Assembly: GCF_030814015.1 (NCBI RefSeq)
Contig: NZ_JAUSUL010000001.1
Span: 1,330,001-1,394,000 of the forward strand
Reading direction: 5' to 3'
Length of the DNA stretch: 64,000 bases
From: Amorphus orientalis
Lineage (GTDB): Bacteria > Pseudomonadota > Alphaproteobacteria > Rhizobiales > Amorphaceae
Under the pieces are notes generated by a model. It had not been told where the DNA came from. It ran no database searches and worked only from the letters and a program-made list of their open reading frames with translations. Made by a program: the position numbers and the translations under genes. Below are positions 45,730-54,288 of this stretch, piece after piece; positions within the stretch are counted from its first letter, which is position 1; every line of letters begins with the position of its first letter.

Positions 45730-46902
45730 GTGGAGCAAAGCGTGGCCAAACCGTCAAAACGTGGGGATGTCGATCCGTTTCTGGCCATGGACGTCCTGGC
45801 CGACGCCACGCGGCTGGAGGCCGAGGGCCGGAAGATCGTGCACATGGAGGTCGGTCAGCCGGCGGCGCCCGCGCCGCAGCCGGCGCTGGACGCGGCCCGC
45901 GAGGTGCTCTCCCATGGCCGCATCCGCTACACCGAAGCGCTCGGACGGCTGGACCTGAGGGAGCGGATCTCCCGGCACTACCGCGACGAATACGGTGTCG
46001 CCGTCGCCCCGGAGCGCATTGCCGTGACCACGGGTTCGTCGGCGGGCTTCATGCTGGCGTTCCTGGCCGGCTTCGATGCCGGCCACCGGATCGCACTGCC
46101 GACACCGGGCTATCCCGCCTACCGCAACATCCTGAAGGCGGTCGATCTGGAAGCGGTGGAGATCGAGACCACGGCGGCGACCCGCTGGGCTCTCACGCCG
46201 GAGCTTCTGGCGGAGGCCCATCGGCAGAAACCGCTGTCGGGAGTGCTCGTCGCCAGTCCCGCAAACCCCACCGGGACCACGATGACGCCCGACGCCCTGT
46301 CGGCGCTGATCCGGGCGGCCACCGACATGGGCCTCTGGTTCATCTCCGACGAGATCTATCACGGGCTCGTCTATGACGGGCGGCGCGCGGAAACGGCGCT
46401 TGCCACCTCCTCGGAGGCGATCGTCATCAACTCGTTCTCGAAATATTACTGCATGACAGGATGGCGGGTCGGCTGGATGGTGGTGCCTGAGCGGCTCGTG
46501 CGCACCGTCGAACGGCTGTCGCAGAACCTCTACATCTCGGTCCCGGAACTCTCCCAGATGGCCGCCGCCGCCGCGTTCGATGCCCGCGACGAGCTGGAAC
46601 GGATCCGGGCGGTCTATGCCGAAAACCGGACACTGCTTCTTGACGGGCTGCCGAAGCTCGGTGTCACCGAGATCCTGCCGGCCGACGGGGCCTTCTACCT
46701 CTATGCCGACATTTCCTCCTTCTCCGCGGATTCCCGGGTCTTCGCCCGCGACCTTTTGCACCAGGAGGGGGTGGCGGTGACACCCGGGCTGGACTTCGAT
46801 CCGGTTCGCGGGCACCGCTATGTCCGCTTTTCGCTCGCCGGGTCGCACGCCGACATGCAGGGAGGGCTGGACCGGTTGGGGCGCTTTCTGAACGCGCGTT
46901 GA
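45730..46902 (+). CDS. PLP-dependent aminotransferase class I/II (AspC-like)
   Basis: A 390-residue fold-type I aminotransferase. Landmarks: GQPAAPAPQPAL, VTTGSSAGFMLAF (PLP phosphate region), SPANPTGTTMTP (Asn ligand), SDEIYHGLVYDG (Asp/Tyr), and the Schiff-base Lys in NSFSKYYCMTGWRVGWMV. The C-terminal Arg that binds the substrate carboxylate is in YVRFSLAGS. The start is a GTG; another GTG four codons later is possible. It is divergent from the M48 protease gene. Substrates are likely aspartate or aromatic amino acids; exact specificity cannot be read. Confidence 0.9.
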   Translation: MEQSVAKPSKRGDVDPFLAMDVLADATRLEAEGRKIVHMEVGQPAAPAPQPALDAAREVLSHGRIRYTEALGRLDLRERISRHYRDEYGVAVAPERIAVTTGSSAGFMLAFLAGFDAGHRIALPTPGYPAYRNILKAVDLEAVEIETTAATRWALTPELLAEAHRQKPLSGVLVASPANPTGTTMTPDALSALIRAATDMGLWFISDEIYHGLVYDGRRAETALATSSEAIVINSFSKYYCMTGWRVGWMVVPERLVRTVERLSQNLYISVPELSQMAAAAAFDARDELERIRAVYAENRTLLLDGLPKLGVTEILPADGAFYLYADISSFSADSRVFARDLLHQEGVAVTPGLDFDPVRGHRYVRFSLAGSHADMQGGLDRLGRFLNAR

Positions 46903-47073
46903 AGGGCCGGACCGTCCCAGGCCTGAGGGGTATCGGTGTTGTCGACGCCCCGATCGGGCATTACATAAGAAATAACTAATGTTCATGCGTCGGCCGTCCG
47001 TTGGACGGTTTTCGGCACAGGAGCAGCGACGCGGACCCGCCCCCGCCGGGTCGTCAACCGCAAGGAGCCTGAG

Positions 47074-47961
47074 ATGACTGCCTATCCCGTCGATCTCTCG
47101 GTCAAGCCGGACGTCACCGGTTTCTTCGATCCGGATACCAACACGATCAGCTACGTGGTGAAGGACCCGGGATCACAGGCCTGCGCCGTGATCGATTCGG
47201 TGATGGATCTGGACTACGCGGCCGGCCGCATCGCGTTCGCGCACGCCGACGAGATCATCGACCACATCACCCGGAACGACCTCCGGCTGGAATGGCTGAT
47301 CGAGACCCATGTCCATGCCGATCATCTGTCGGCCGCGCCCTACATCCAGAAGAAGCTCGGCGGCCGGATCGGGATCGGCAGGAACATCACGATCGTGCAG
47401 GACACCTTCGGCAAGGTGTTCAACGAAGGCACCGAGTTCCAGCGCGACGGCAGCCAGTTCGACCGGCTCTTCGACGATGGCGACACCTACGCGATCGGCG
47501 GGATGACGGCGTTCGCGATGCATACGCCCGGGCATACGCCGGCCTGCATGACCCACGTCATCGGCGACGCGGCCTTCGTCGGCGACACCCTGTTCATGCC
47601 CGATGGCGGCAGCGCGCGGGCGGACTTTCCCGGCGGCGATGCGGGCGTGCTCTACGATTCCATCCAGAAGGTGCTGGCGCTTCCCGACGAGATGCGCCTC
47701 TTCATGTGCCACGACTACGGCCCCAACGGTCGCGATATCCGCTGGGAGACCACCGTCGGTGAGGAAAAGGCGCACAACATCCACATCGGCGGAGGCAAGA
47801 CGCGCGAAGAGTTCGTGGCCATGCGCACCGAGCGGGACGCGACGCTCGACATGCCCAGGCTGATCATTCCGTCGCTCCAGGTGAACATGAAGGCCGGCCA
47901 GCTGCCGCCGGTCGATGACAGCGGCCACCGCTATCTGAAGGTCCCGCTCGACACGCTGTAG
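47074..47961 (+). CDS. MBL-fold hydrolase, Blh/ETHE1-like
   Basis: A 295-residue metallo-beta-lactamase fold protein with an intact metal site: THVHADH (78-84), TPGHTPACM, GDTLFMPDGGSARADFPGG, and MCHDYGPNGRD. The last two are typical of Blh (beta-lactamase-like hydrolase) and persulfide dioxygenases that oxidise glutathione persulfide. Iron rather than zinc is the usual metal in that branch. GGAGCC precedes the ATG. No BigR-type repressor, rhodanese or TauE-like exporter lies next to it, unlike the known bigR operons. A hairpin follows the stop. Confidence 0.87.
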   Translation: MTAYPVDLSVKPDVTGFFDPDTNTISYVVKDPGSQACAVIDSVMDLDYAAGRIAFAHADEIIDHITRNDLRLEWLIETHVHADHLSAAPYIQKKLGGRIGIGRNITIVQDTFGKVFNEGTEFQRDGSQFDRLFDDGDTYAIGGMTAFAMHTPGHTPACMTHVIGDAAFVGDTLFMPDGGSARADFPGGDAGVLYDSIQKVLALPDEMRLFMCHDYGPNGRDIRWETTVGEEKAHNIHIGGGKTREEFVAMRTERDATLDMPRLIIPSLQVNMKAGQLPPVDDSGHRYLKVPLDTL

Positions 47962-47968
47962 CCGTCCG

Positions 47969-47991
47969 GCTCGCACCGACGCGGTGCGAGC
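47969..47991 (+). terminator. Hairpin after the Blh-like gene
   Basis: Perfect nine-base-pair stem GCTCGCACC/GGTGCGAGC with a five-base loop, eight bases after the stop codon. No T-run follows, so it is a factor-dependent terminator or a 3' end stabiliser rather than a classical intrinsic terminator. Confidence 0.5.
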
Positions 47992-48290
47992 AGCGGCCCC
48001 GGCCGTATCGGGCCGATCCGTCGCGCGACATATTCGATCCAGCTTATTCGTCCTGAACGTGAGCGCTTCGTGCTGCGCTGCCGCACGTTGGTGGCCTTGA
48101 CGATTACGGAGCGTTAGCAGCACTCTCCGCGGAACGAAAAGCGGCGCGAGCCATTAGGGGACTCGCGACCTCTCGGCCGGGCTCCTCGCCCTGCCGGGAC
48201 GTTCGATCCGCGACGAGGGCGCGCGCCATGCGCCCCAGGGAAACGCCGGGGTCTCGCTCGAGACGACCCGTCAATCGCAAGGAGGACGCG
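47992..48290. other. Leader region of the sugar ABC operon
   Basis: About 300 bases without a gene. A TTGACG box (GGCCTTGACGATTACGG) about 190 bases before the ABC operon could be a -35 element, but no convincing -10 follows. The last bases carry the strong ribosome binding site AAGGAGGACGCG of the binding-protein gene. Confidence 0.4.
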
Positions 48291-49547
48291 ATGGCTTACG
48301 GACGCTTGTCACTGGTCGGGGCGTGCGCCGCCGGTCTGCTGCTTTCCTCGACCGCTGCCTTCGCGCAGGGCGAAGTGGAAGTGCTGCACTGGTGGACGTC
48401 CGGCGGTGAAGCCAAGGCGGTGGGTGAGCTCAAGGACGCCTACGAAGCGCAGGGCGGCACCTGGGTCGATTCGCCGATTGCCGGCGGTGGCGGCGACGCT
48501 GCGATGACCGCGCTCAGGGCGCGGGTGGTGGCGGGCGATCCACCGACGGCCGTCCAGCTCAAGGGTCCCGGCATCCAGGAATGGGCCGAGCAGGGTGTCC
48601 TCGCCGACGTCAGCGACGTTGCGAGTGAGGAAAACTGGGACGACAAGCTGCCGGCCGTGCTGGCCGACATCATGAAATATGACGGCGAGTACGTGGCGGC
48701 CCCGGTCAACATCCACCGGGTGGACTGGCTGTGGGCCAATCCCGAGGTTCTCGCCAAGGTCGACGCGGAAATGCCGACCACGTGGGACGAGTTCAACGCC
48801 GTGGCCGACAAGCTTCAGGAGGCCGGCATCACGCCGCTCGCCCATGGCGGCCAGCCCTGGCAGGACGCGACGCTGTTCGAGGTCGTCGCGCTCGGCGTGG
48901 GCGGCCCGGACTTCTACCGCAAGGCCCTCGTCGAGCTCGATCAGGACGCGCTCACCAGCGACACTATGGTGGCGGTGTTCGACCAGCTCAGGAAGCTGCG
49001 CGGCTACGTCGATCCGAACTTCTCTGGCCGCGAGTGGAACCTGGCGACCCAGATGGTCATGAACGGCGAGGCCGGATTCCAGATCATGGGCGACTGGGCA
49101 AAGGGCGAGTTTCTCGCCGCCGGTCAGGTGCCGGGCGAGGACTTCCTCTGCGCGGCAGCACCCGGCGACGGCTTCATCCTGAACTCCGACTCCATCGCGT
49201 TCTTCAAGGTGCGCGACGAGGAGCAGCAGAAGGGCGAGAAGGTTCTGGCGAGCCTGATCATGTCGCCCGACTTCCAGGAGAGCTTCAACCTCGCCAAGGG
49301 CTCCATCCCGGCCAACGAGAACGTCCCGATGGACGATTTCGATCACTGCGCCCAGACCTCCAAGGAGGACCTGGAAGCGGCCATCGAATCCGACAGTCTC
49401 GTGCCGTCTATGGCCCACGAGATGGCCGTGCCGCGGTCCGTGCGCGGCGAGTTCCTCGACGTCGTGACCAACTTCTTCAACTCCGACATGAGTTCCGAAG
49501 ACGCGGTCCAGACGCTCGCGACCTCCATCGACCGCGCCCGTCTCTGA
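48291..49547 (+). CDS. Sugar ABC transporter substrate-binding protein (GtsA-like, glucose/mannose type)
   Basis: A 418-residue periplasmic binding protein with a Sec leader cut after STAAFAQ. The mature start EVEVLHWWTSGGEAKAVGEL and DSPIAGGGGDAAMTALRARV are characteristic of glucose/mannose binders such as Pseudomonas GtsA. The Trp-rich N-terminus and QPWQDATLFEVVAL fit the sugar-binding cleft. Preceded by a near-consensus ribosome binding site AAGGAGGAC. First gene of a four-gene importer; a strong hairpin between it and the first permease should raise its level above the membrane parts. Confidence 0.93.
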   Translation: MAYGRLSLVGACAAGLLLSSTAAFAQGEVEVLHWWTSGGEAKAVGELKDAYEAQGGTWVDSPIAGGGGDAAMTALRARVVAGDPPTAVQLKGPGIQEWAEQGVLADVSDVASEENWDDKLPAVLADIMKYDGEYVAAPVNIHRVDWLWANPEVLAKVDAEMPTTWDEFNAVADKLQEAGITPLAHGGQPWQDATLFEVVALGVGGPDFYRKALVELDQDALTSDTMVAVFDQLRKLRGYVDPNFSGREWNLATQMVMNGEAGFQIMGDWAKGEFLAAGQVPGEDFLCAAAPGDGFILNSDSIAFFKVRDEEQQKGEKVLASLIMSPDFQESFNLAKGSIPANENVPMDDFDHCAQTSKEDLEAAIESDSLVPSMAHEMAVPRSVRGEFLDVVTNFFNSDMSSEDAVQTLATSIDRARL

Positions 49548-49569
49548 CGCGGACCGCAACCACGCTCAC

Positions 49570-49600
49570 GAAGCCGCGCCCAGAGCGCGGCTTCTTTCTT
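49570..49600 (+). terminator. Intercistronic hairpin with T-tract after the binding-protein gene
   Basis: Ten-base-pair stem GAAGCCGCGC/GCGCGGCTTC with a five-base loop and the tail TTTCTT. It lies 23 bases after the binding-protein stop and 12 before the first permease start. It probably acts as a partial terminator or RNA stabiliser that gives excess binding protein, a known feature of ABC import operons. Confidence 0.75.
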
Positions 49601-49611
49601 CGGAGGTCTGG

Positions 49612-50520
49612 ATGAGCGCATCGGCCCGATCGGACGGAGGTGGCGGTCCCCTGCGGTTGCTGGAGAAATGGCTGCCGCAGATCGTGCTCGCGCCGATCTT
49701 CGGGCTGAGCCTCTTCTTCGTCTACGGCTTCACGGCCTGGACGCTCTATATCTCCTTCACGAAGTCACGGATCCTCCCGGTCTACGAGTGGGCGGGGCTG
49801 ATCCAGTACGAACGGCTCTGGTCGACGCCGCGCTGGTATGTGGCCGTCGAGAACCTGTTCGTGTTCGGCGGCCTGTTCATCTTCGGGTGCCTGGCGATCG
49901 GGCTTGTTCTGGCGATCCTGCTCGACCAGCGCATCCGCGCCGAAGGGGCGCTCCGCACCATCTATCTCTACCCCATGGCGCTCTCCTTCATCGTCACGGG
50001 AACCGCCTGGAAGTGGATCCTGAACCCGGGCCTCGGCGTGGAGAAGCTGGTCCGCGATCTCGGCTTTCCGAACTTCACCTTCGACTGGCTGGTCAATCCC
50101 GACTACGCGATCTACACGGTCGTCATCGCCGCGATCTGGCAGTCGTCGGGCTATGTGATGGCGCTTTTCCTGGCCGGACTTCGCTCCGTCGATGACGATC
50201 TGATCAAGGCGGCGGCGATAGACGGAGCCGGGCCGATCCGCAGCTATGTCAGCGTGATCCTGCCGATGCTGGGGCCGGTGTTCCTGTCCTCGGTGATCAT
50301 CCTCACCCATCTGGCGATCAAGAGCTTCGATCTGGTCATCGCGCTGACCGGCGGCGGCCCCGGCTACGCCACCGATTTGCCGGCCACGTTCATGTACGCC
50401 TTCGCCTTCCAGCGCAGCGAACTCGGCATGGCGGCGGCGAGCGCCATCATGATGCTCACCACCATCGTCGCGATCATGGTGCCCTATCTCTATTCCGAGC
50501 TGAGGGGGAGCCAGCGATGA
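49612..50520 (+). CDS. Sugar ABC transporter permease, first (MalF type)
   Basis: A 302-residue inner-membrane permease with six hydrophobic segments. The coupling helix signature EAA loop reads KAAAIDGAGPIRSYVSVILPML. The segment TIYLYPMALSFIVTGTAWKW is typical of the glucose/mannose group. It has a cytoplasmic N-terminus of about 20 residues. GGAGGTCTGG precedes the ATG. It overlaps the next gene by four bases (ATGA) and pairs with it to form the channel. Confidence 0.93.
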   Translation: MSASARSDGGGGPLRLLEKWLPQIVLAPIFGLSLFFVYGFTAWTLYISFTKSRILPVYEWAGLIQYERLWSTPRWYVAVENLFVFGGLFIFGCLAIGLVLAILLDQRIRAEGALRTIYLYPMALSFIVTGTAWKWILNPGLGVEKLVRDLGFPNFTFDWLVNPDYAIYTVVIAAIWQSSGYVMALFLAGLRSVDDDLIKAAAIDGAGPIRSYVSVILPMLGPVFLSSVIILTHLAIKSFDLVIALTGGGPGYATDLPATFMYAFAFQRSELGMAAASAIMMLTTIVAIMVPYLYSELRGSQR

Positions 50521-51407
50521 GCCGGGCCGCAGACGGCATCGTCCGCCCCCGGGGCGCCAGCCAGAAGGCGCTGCGCGTTCTCCTGTTCGTGCTGCTGGGC
50601 ATATTCGCGCTCTACTATCTGGCGCCGCTGTTCGTGATGGTCTCCACGTCACTGAAGACGCTGGAACAGATCCGCGCCGGCACTCTGCTCAGCCTGCCGA
50701 CGGACCTCACCTTCAGCGCATGGACGAAGGCGTGGAGCGAGGCCTGTGTCGGCGTGCGCTGCGAGGGGTTGCGCCCCTATTTCCTGAACTCGATCATGAT
50801 CGCGATCCCGGGCGTGGCGATCTCGACCATGCTCGGCGTGTTCGCCGGCTATTCGCTGACCAAGTGGCGCTTCCGCGGCGCCGACATCATCTTCGCGATG
50901 ATGCTGTTCGGGGCCTTCATCCCCTTCCAGGTGGTGCTGCTGCCGATGGCCCGCACCCTCGGCTTTCTTGGTCTGGCCGGCACGATTCCGGGCCTGATCC
51001 TGGTCCATATCTTTGCCGGGCTGGCGTTCACGACGCTCTTCTTCCGCACCTTCTTCGTCGGGGTGGCCGATGCGATCGTCGACGCCGCCAAGATCGACGG
51101 CGCGGGTTATTTCACCATCCTGTTCAAGATCCTGTTGCCGATGGCGGTCCCGACCTTCGCGGTCACGGTGATCTGGCAGTTCACGCAGATCTGGAACGAC
51201 TTCCTGTTCGGGGTGGTCTTCACCTCCACCCAAAGCAATCCGGTCACGGTGGCGCTCAACAACGTCGTGGCGACGACCACGGGCGTGAAGGAATACAACG
51301 TCGACATGGCGGCGGCGATCATGGCCGCGCTTCCCACGCTCGTCGTCTATGTCGTCGCCGGCAGATATTTCGTTCGCGGCCTTGGGGCCGGCGCGGTCAA
51401 GGGATGA
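50517..51407 (+). CDS. Sugar ABC transporter permease, second (MalG type)
   Basis: A 296-residue permease with six hydrophobic segments and the EAA loop DAAKIDGAGYFTILFKILLPM. The periplasmic loop after the first segment contains the Cys pair CVGVRCEG, possibly a disulfide. Translationally coupled to both neighbours by ATGA overlaps. It forms a heterodimer with the first permease. Confidence 0.93.
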   Translation: MSRAADGIVRPRGASQKALRVLLFVLLGIFALYYLAPLFVMVSTSLKTLEQIRAGTLLSLPTDLTFSAWTKAWSEACVGVRCEGLRPYFLNSIMIAIPGVAISTMLGVFAGYSLTKWRFRGADIIFAMMLFGAFIPFQVVLLPMARTLGFLGLAGTIPGLILVHIFAGLAFTTLFFRTFFVGVADAIVDAAKIDGAGYFTILFKILLPMAVPTFAVTVIWQFTQIWNDFLFGVVFTSTQSNPVTVALNNVVATTTGVKEYNVDMAAAIMAALPTLVVYVVAGRYFVRGLGAGAVKG

Positions 51408-52519
51408 GCATGTCTGGCGTCCGTCTCAACAATGTCTGGAAGCGGTTCGGCGCGACGGAGGTCCTCAAGGGGATCGACCTCGCCTTCGACGACGGCGAGT
51501 TCATCGTGCTCGTCGGTCCTTCCGGCTGCGGGAAATCGACCCTGCTCAACATCGTCGCCGGTCTGGAAGGCCTCAGCGAAGGCGAGGTCTTCATCGGCGA
51601 CCGGAAGGTCAACGACGTCCCGCCCAAGGACCGCAACATCGCGATGGTGTTCCAGTCCTATTCGCTCTACCCGACCAAGACCGTGCGCAAGAACATCACC
51701 TTCGGGATGGAGATCCGGCGCACCGACAAGGCGAAGCAGGGCGAGGCGCTGCAGCAGGTCAGCGAACTTCTTCACATCGACGACTATCTGGAGCGCAAGC
51801 CGGCGCAGCTCTCCGGGGGCCAGCGCCAGCGTGTGGCCATGGCCCGTGCGCTGGTGCGGGACCCGGACCTCTTCCTGTTCGACGAGCCGCTGTCGAACCT
51901 GGACGCGAAGCTGCGCATCGAGATGCGCACCGAGATCAAGAAGCTGCATCAGCGGCTCGGCAAGTCGATGATCTACGTCACCCACGACCAGATCGAGGCG
52001 ATGACGCTGGCCTCGCGCATTGCGGTGATGGACCAGGGACACGTCCGCCAGTTCGCCCGGCCGGAGGAGATCTACGAGGAGCCCGCCGACCTGTTCGTGG
52101 CCTCCTTCATCGGCTCTCCGCCCATGAACATCCTGAACGGCACGGTGAGGCGGGGCGACGGCGGTGCGGTCGTGGAGGTTTCTGACCGGGACGGCACCAT
52201 CGCGTTTCCGCTGCCGGCCAAGCTTGCCGAAACCGTCGGCGGCCAGGAGGGGCGCCAGGTCAAGCTCGGCCTCCGGCCGGAAACGATATCGGAGCGGGAC
52301 GGGCAGCAGACGGGGGAGAACCTGTTTGCGTTCGAGCGCCCGGTCGAGGTGATCGAGCCCACCGGCCCGGATACCATGATCATCTCCTCGCTGGGCAGCG
52401 CGGAGCTGATCGCCCGGGTGCGCCCCGGCGCGCCGGCCGAGGTCGGCCAGCCGTTCGCGTTCGAGGTGAACATGGCGAAGGCGAAGCTCTTCGACGTTGA
52501 AACGGGCAAGCGCATCTGA
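51404..52519 (+). CDS. Sugar ABC transporter ATP-binding protein (MalK/UgpC family)
   Basis: A 371-residue ATPase. Walker A is GPSGCGKST, the Q-loop MVFQSYSLYPTKTV, the signature LSGGQRQRVAMARALVRDP, Walker B DLFLFDEPLSNLD, and the switch His in YVTHDQIEAMTLA. A TOBE/MalK regulatory domain of about 130 residues follows and includes LGLRPETI. It energises import by the two preceding permeases. A second ATG two codons in is an alternative start. Similar ATPases sometimes serve several importers in the same cell. Confidence 0.94.
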   Translation: MSMSGVRLNNVWKRFGATEVLKGIDLAFDDGEFIVLVGPSGCGKSTLLNIVAGLEGLSEGEVFIGDRKVNDVPPKDRNIAMVFQSYSLYPTKTVRKNITFGMEIRRTDKAKQGEALQQVSELLHIDDYLERKPAQLSGGQRQRVAMARALVRDPDLFLFDEPLSNLDAKLRIEMRTEIKKLHQRLGKSMIYVTHDQIEAMTLASRIAVMDQGHVRQFARPEEIYEEPADLFVASFIGSPPMNILNGTVRRGDGGAVVEVSDRDGTIAFPLPAKLAETVGGQEGRQVKLGLRPETISERDGQQTGENLFAFERPVEVIEPTGPDTMIISSLGSAELIARVRPGAPAEVGQPFAFEVNMAKAKLFDVETGKRI

Positions 52520-52637
52520 TCGACCATTTCCGGCAGCCCGTCCCGTGTGGCAAGCTCCCTCTCGGCCGCTTCAAGGTGGCCCAACACCGGCCTTCGTCCG
52601 ATGGCGGAGGTCCTGACAAACGAACTTGAGGAGCGCC

Positions 52638-54266
52638 ATGCCGACCGCCGCCTATGACCAGGGTCTCGACCGCCGGGTCGCCAACTTCGCCGCCCTGTCG
52701 CCTCTCGGGTTCCTGGAGCGATCGGCGCATGTCTACCCCGACCATCTCGCCGTCGTGCACGGGGATCGTCGCTACTCCTGGGCGGACGTGTACGACCGGG
52801 CGCGGCGCTTGGGCTCCGCGCTCCAGGCCCACGGGATTGGCAAGAACGACACCGTCGCGGCGATGCTGGCCAACACGCCGGAAATGATCGAGTGCCATTT
52901 CGGGGTGCCCATGGCCGGCGCGGTGCTGAACGCGCTCAACATCCGGCTGGATGCGGAGGCCATCGCCTTCATGCTCGATCACGGCGAGGCCAAGCTGGTC
53001 ATCTGCGACACCGAGTTTGCGCCGGTGATGGCCGAGGCGCTGGCGAAACTCGGGCGGACGATCCCGGTGATCGACGTGGACGATCCGATGGCCGCCAAGC
53101 GGCACGCGCCGATCGGCCAGGCCGACTATGAGAGCTTTCTGGCGGGCGGAAACCCGACCTTCGACTGGGCGCCGCCGGCCGACGAGTGGGACGCCATTTC
53201 CCTGAACTACACCTCGGGCACCACGGGCGATCCGAAGGGCGTCGTCTACCATCACCGCGGTGCGCACATGAACGCGCTCGGCAACATCCTCGCCTGGGAC
53301 CTCGCGCATCATCCGGTCTATCTCTGGACCCTGCCGATGTTCCACTGCAACGGCTGGTGCTTTCCGTGGACCATCGCCGCGCTGGGCGGCACCAATGTCT
53401 GCCTGCGTCAGGTCAGCGGCGATGCGATCCTGGAGGCCATCCGGAGCCAGGGCGTCACCCATTTCTGCGGCGCGCCCATCGTGCTTTCCATGGTGGTCGA
53501 TGCGGTGACGTCGACGGAGGTCGCGCTGCCGCATCAGGTGAAGGTGATGACGGCGGCGGCCCCGCCGCCGGCCTCCACCCTCGAGGCGATGGAGAAGGCG
53601 GGCTTCGCCGTTACCCACGTCTATGGTCTCACCGAAGTCTACGGGCCGGCGGTGGTCTGCTCCTGGCACGCGGACTGGAACGCGGAATCCTCCGAAGAGC
53701 GCGCGCGTCTCAAATCCCGGCAGGGGGTGCGCTACCACGTGCTGGCCGACCTCAAGGTGCTCGATCCCGAGACGCTCGCGGAAGTGCCGCACGATGGGGA
53801 AACCATCGGCGAGATCATGTTCCGCGGCAACGTGGTGGCCAAGGGCTACCTCAAGAACCCGACATCGACGGACAGCGCGCTGTCCGATGGCTGGTTCCAT
53901 TCCGGCGATCTCGCGGTTGTGCATCCGGACGGCTATCTTCAGATCCGCGACCGCTCCAAGGACATCATCATTTCCGGCGGCGAGAACATCTCGTCGGTGG
54001 AGGTGGAGGACGTGCTCTATCGCCATCCGGCCGTTTCCGCTGCTGCGGTGGTGGCGCGGCCGGACGAGAAATGGGGCGAGACCCCCTGCGCCTTTGTGGA
54101 ACTCAGGGCGGGGCAGACCGTGAGCGAGGAGGAGATCGTCGCGTTCTGCCGCGATCACCTCGCGCACTATAAGTGCCCCCGGACCGTTGTCTTCTCGGCC
54201 CTGCCGAAAACGTCGACGGGCAAGATCCAGAAATTCGAGCTGCGCGACCAGGCGCGCCGGCTCTGA
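52638..54266 (+). CDS. AMP-dependent acyl-CoA ligase (DmdB-like family)
   Basis: A 542-residue adenylate-forming enzyme. The phosphate loop is NYTSGTTGDPKGVVYHHRG, the A5 motif VYGLTEVYGPAV, A7 SDGWFHSGDLAVVHPDGYL, A8 IRDRSKDIIISGGENISSVE, and the catalytic Lys near the C-terminus in PKTSTGKIQKFELR. Length and the AYDQGLDRR..FAALSPLGFLER start are those of the short-chain fatty acid/methylmercaptopropionate ligase (DmdB) group, though related members act on medium-chain acids. GAGGAGC precedes the ATG chosen. It is followed within 22 bases by a ThDP enzyme, so the two probably share a pathway. Confidence 0.87.
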   Translation: MPTAAYDQGLDRRVANFAALSPLGFLERSAHVYPDHLAVVHGDRRYSWADVYDRARRLGSALQAHGIGKNDTVAAMLANTPEMIECHFGVPMAGAVLNALNIRLDAEAIAFMLDHGEAKLVICDTEFAPVMAEALAKLGRTIPVIDVDDPMAAKRHAPIGQADYESFLAGGNPTFDWAPPADEWDAISLNYTSGTTGDPKGVVYHHRGAHMNALGNILAWDLAHHPVYLWTLPMFHCNGWCFPWTIAALGGTNVCLRQVSGDAILEAIRSQGVTHFCGAPIVLSMVVDAVTSTEVALPHQVKVMTAAAPPPASTLEAMEKAGFAVTHVYGLTEVYGPAVVCSWHADWNAESSEERARLKSRQGVRYHVLADLKVLDPETLAEVPHDGETIGEIMFRGNVVAKGYLKNPTSTDSALSDGWFHSGDLAVVHPDGYLQIRDRSKDIIISGGENISSVEVEDVLYRHPAVSAAAVVARPDEKWGETPCAFVELRAGQTVSEEEIVAFCRDHLAHYKCPRTVVFSALPKTSTGKIQKFELRDQARRL

Positions 54267-54288
54267 GCGATCCTTTTGGGGGGCGATC

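Noticed and set aside
48055-48080. LacI-family operator around AGCGCT upstream of the ABC operon
   Set aside because: Only the six-base core is symmetric; the flanks do not match.
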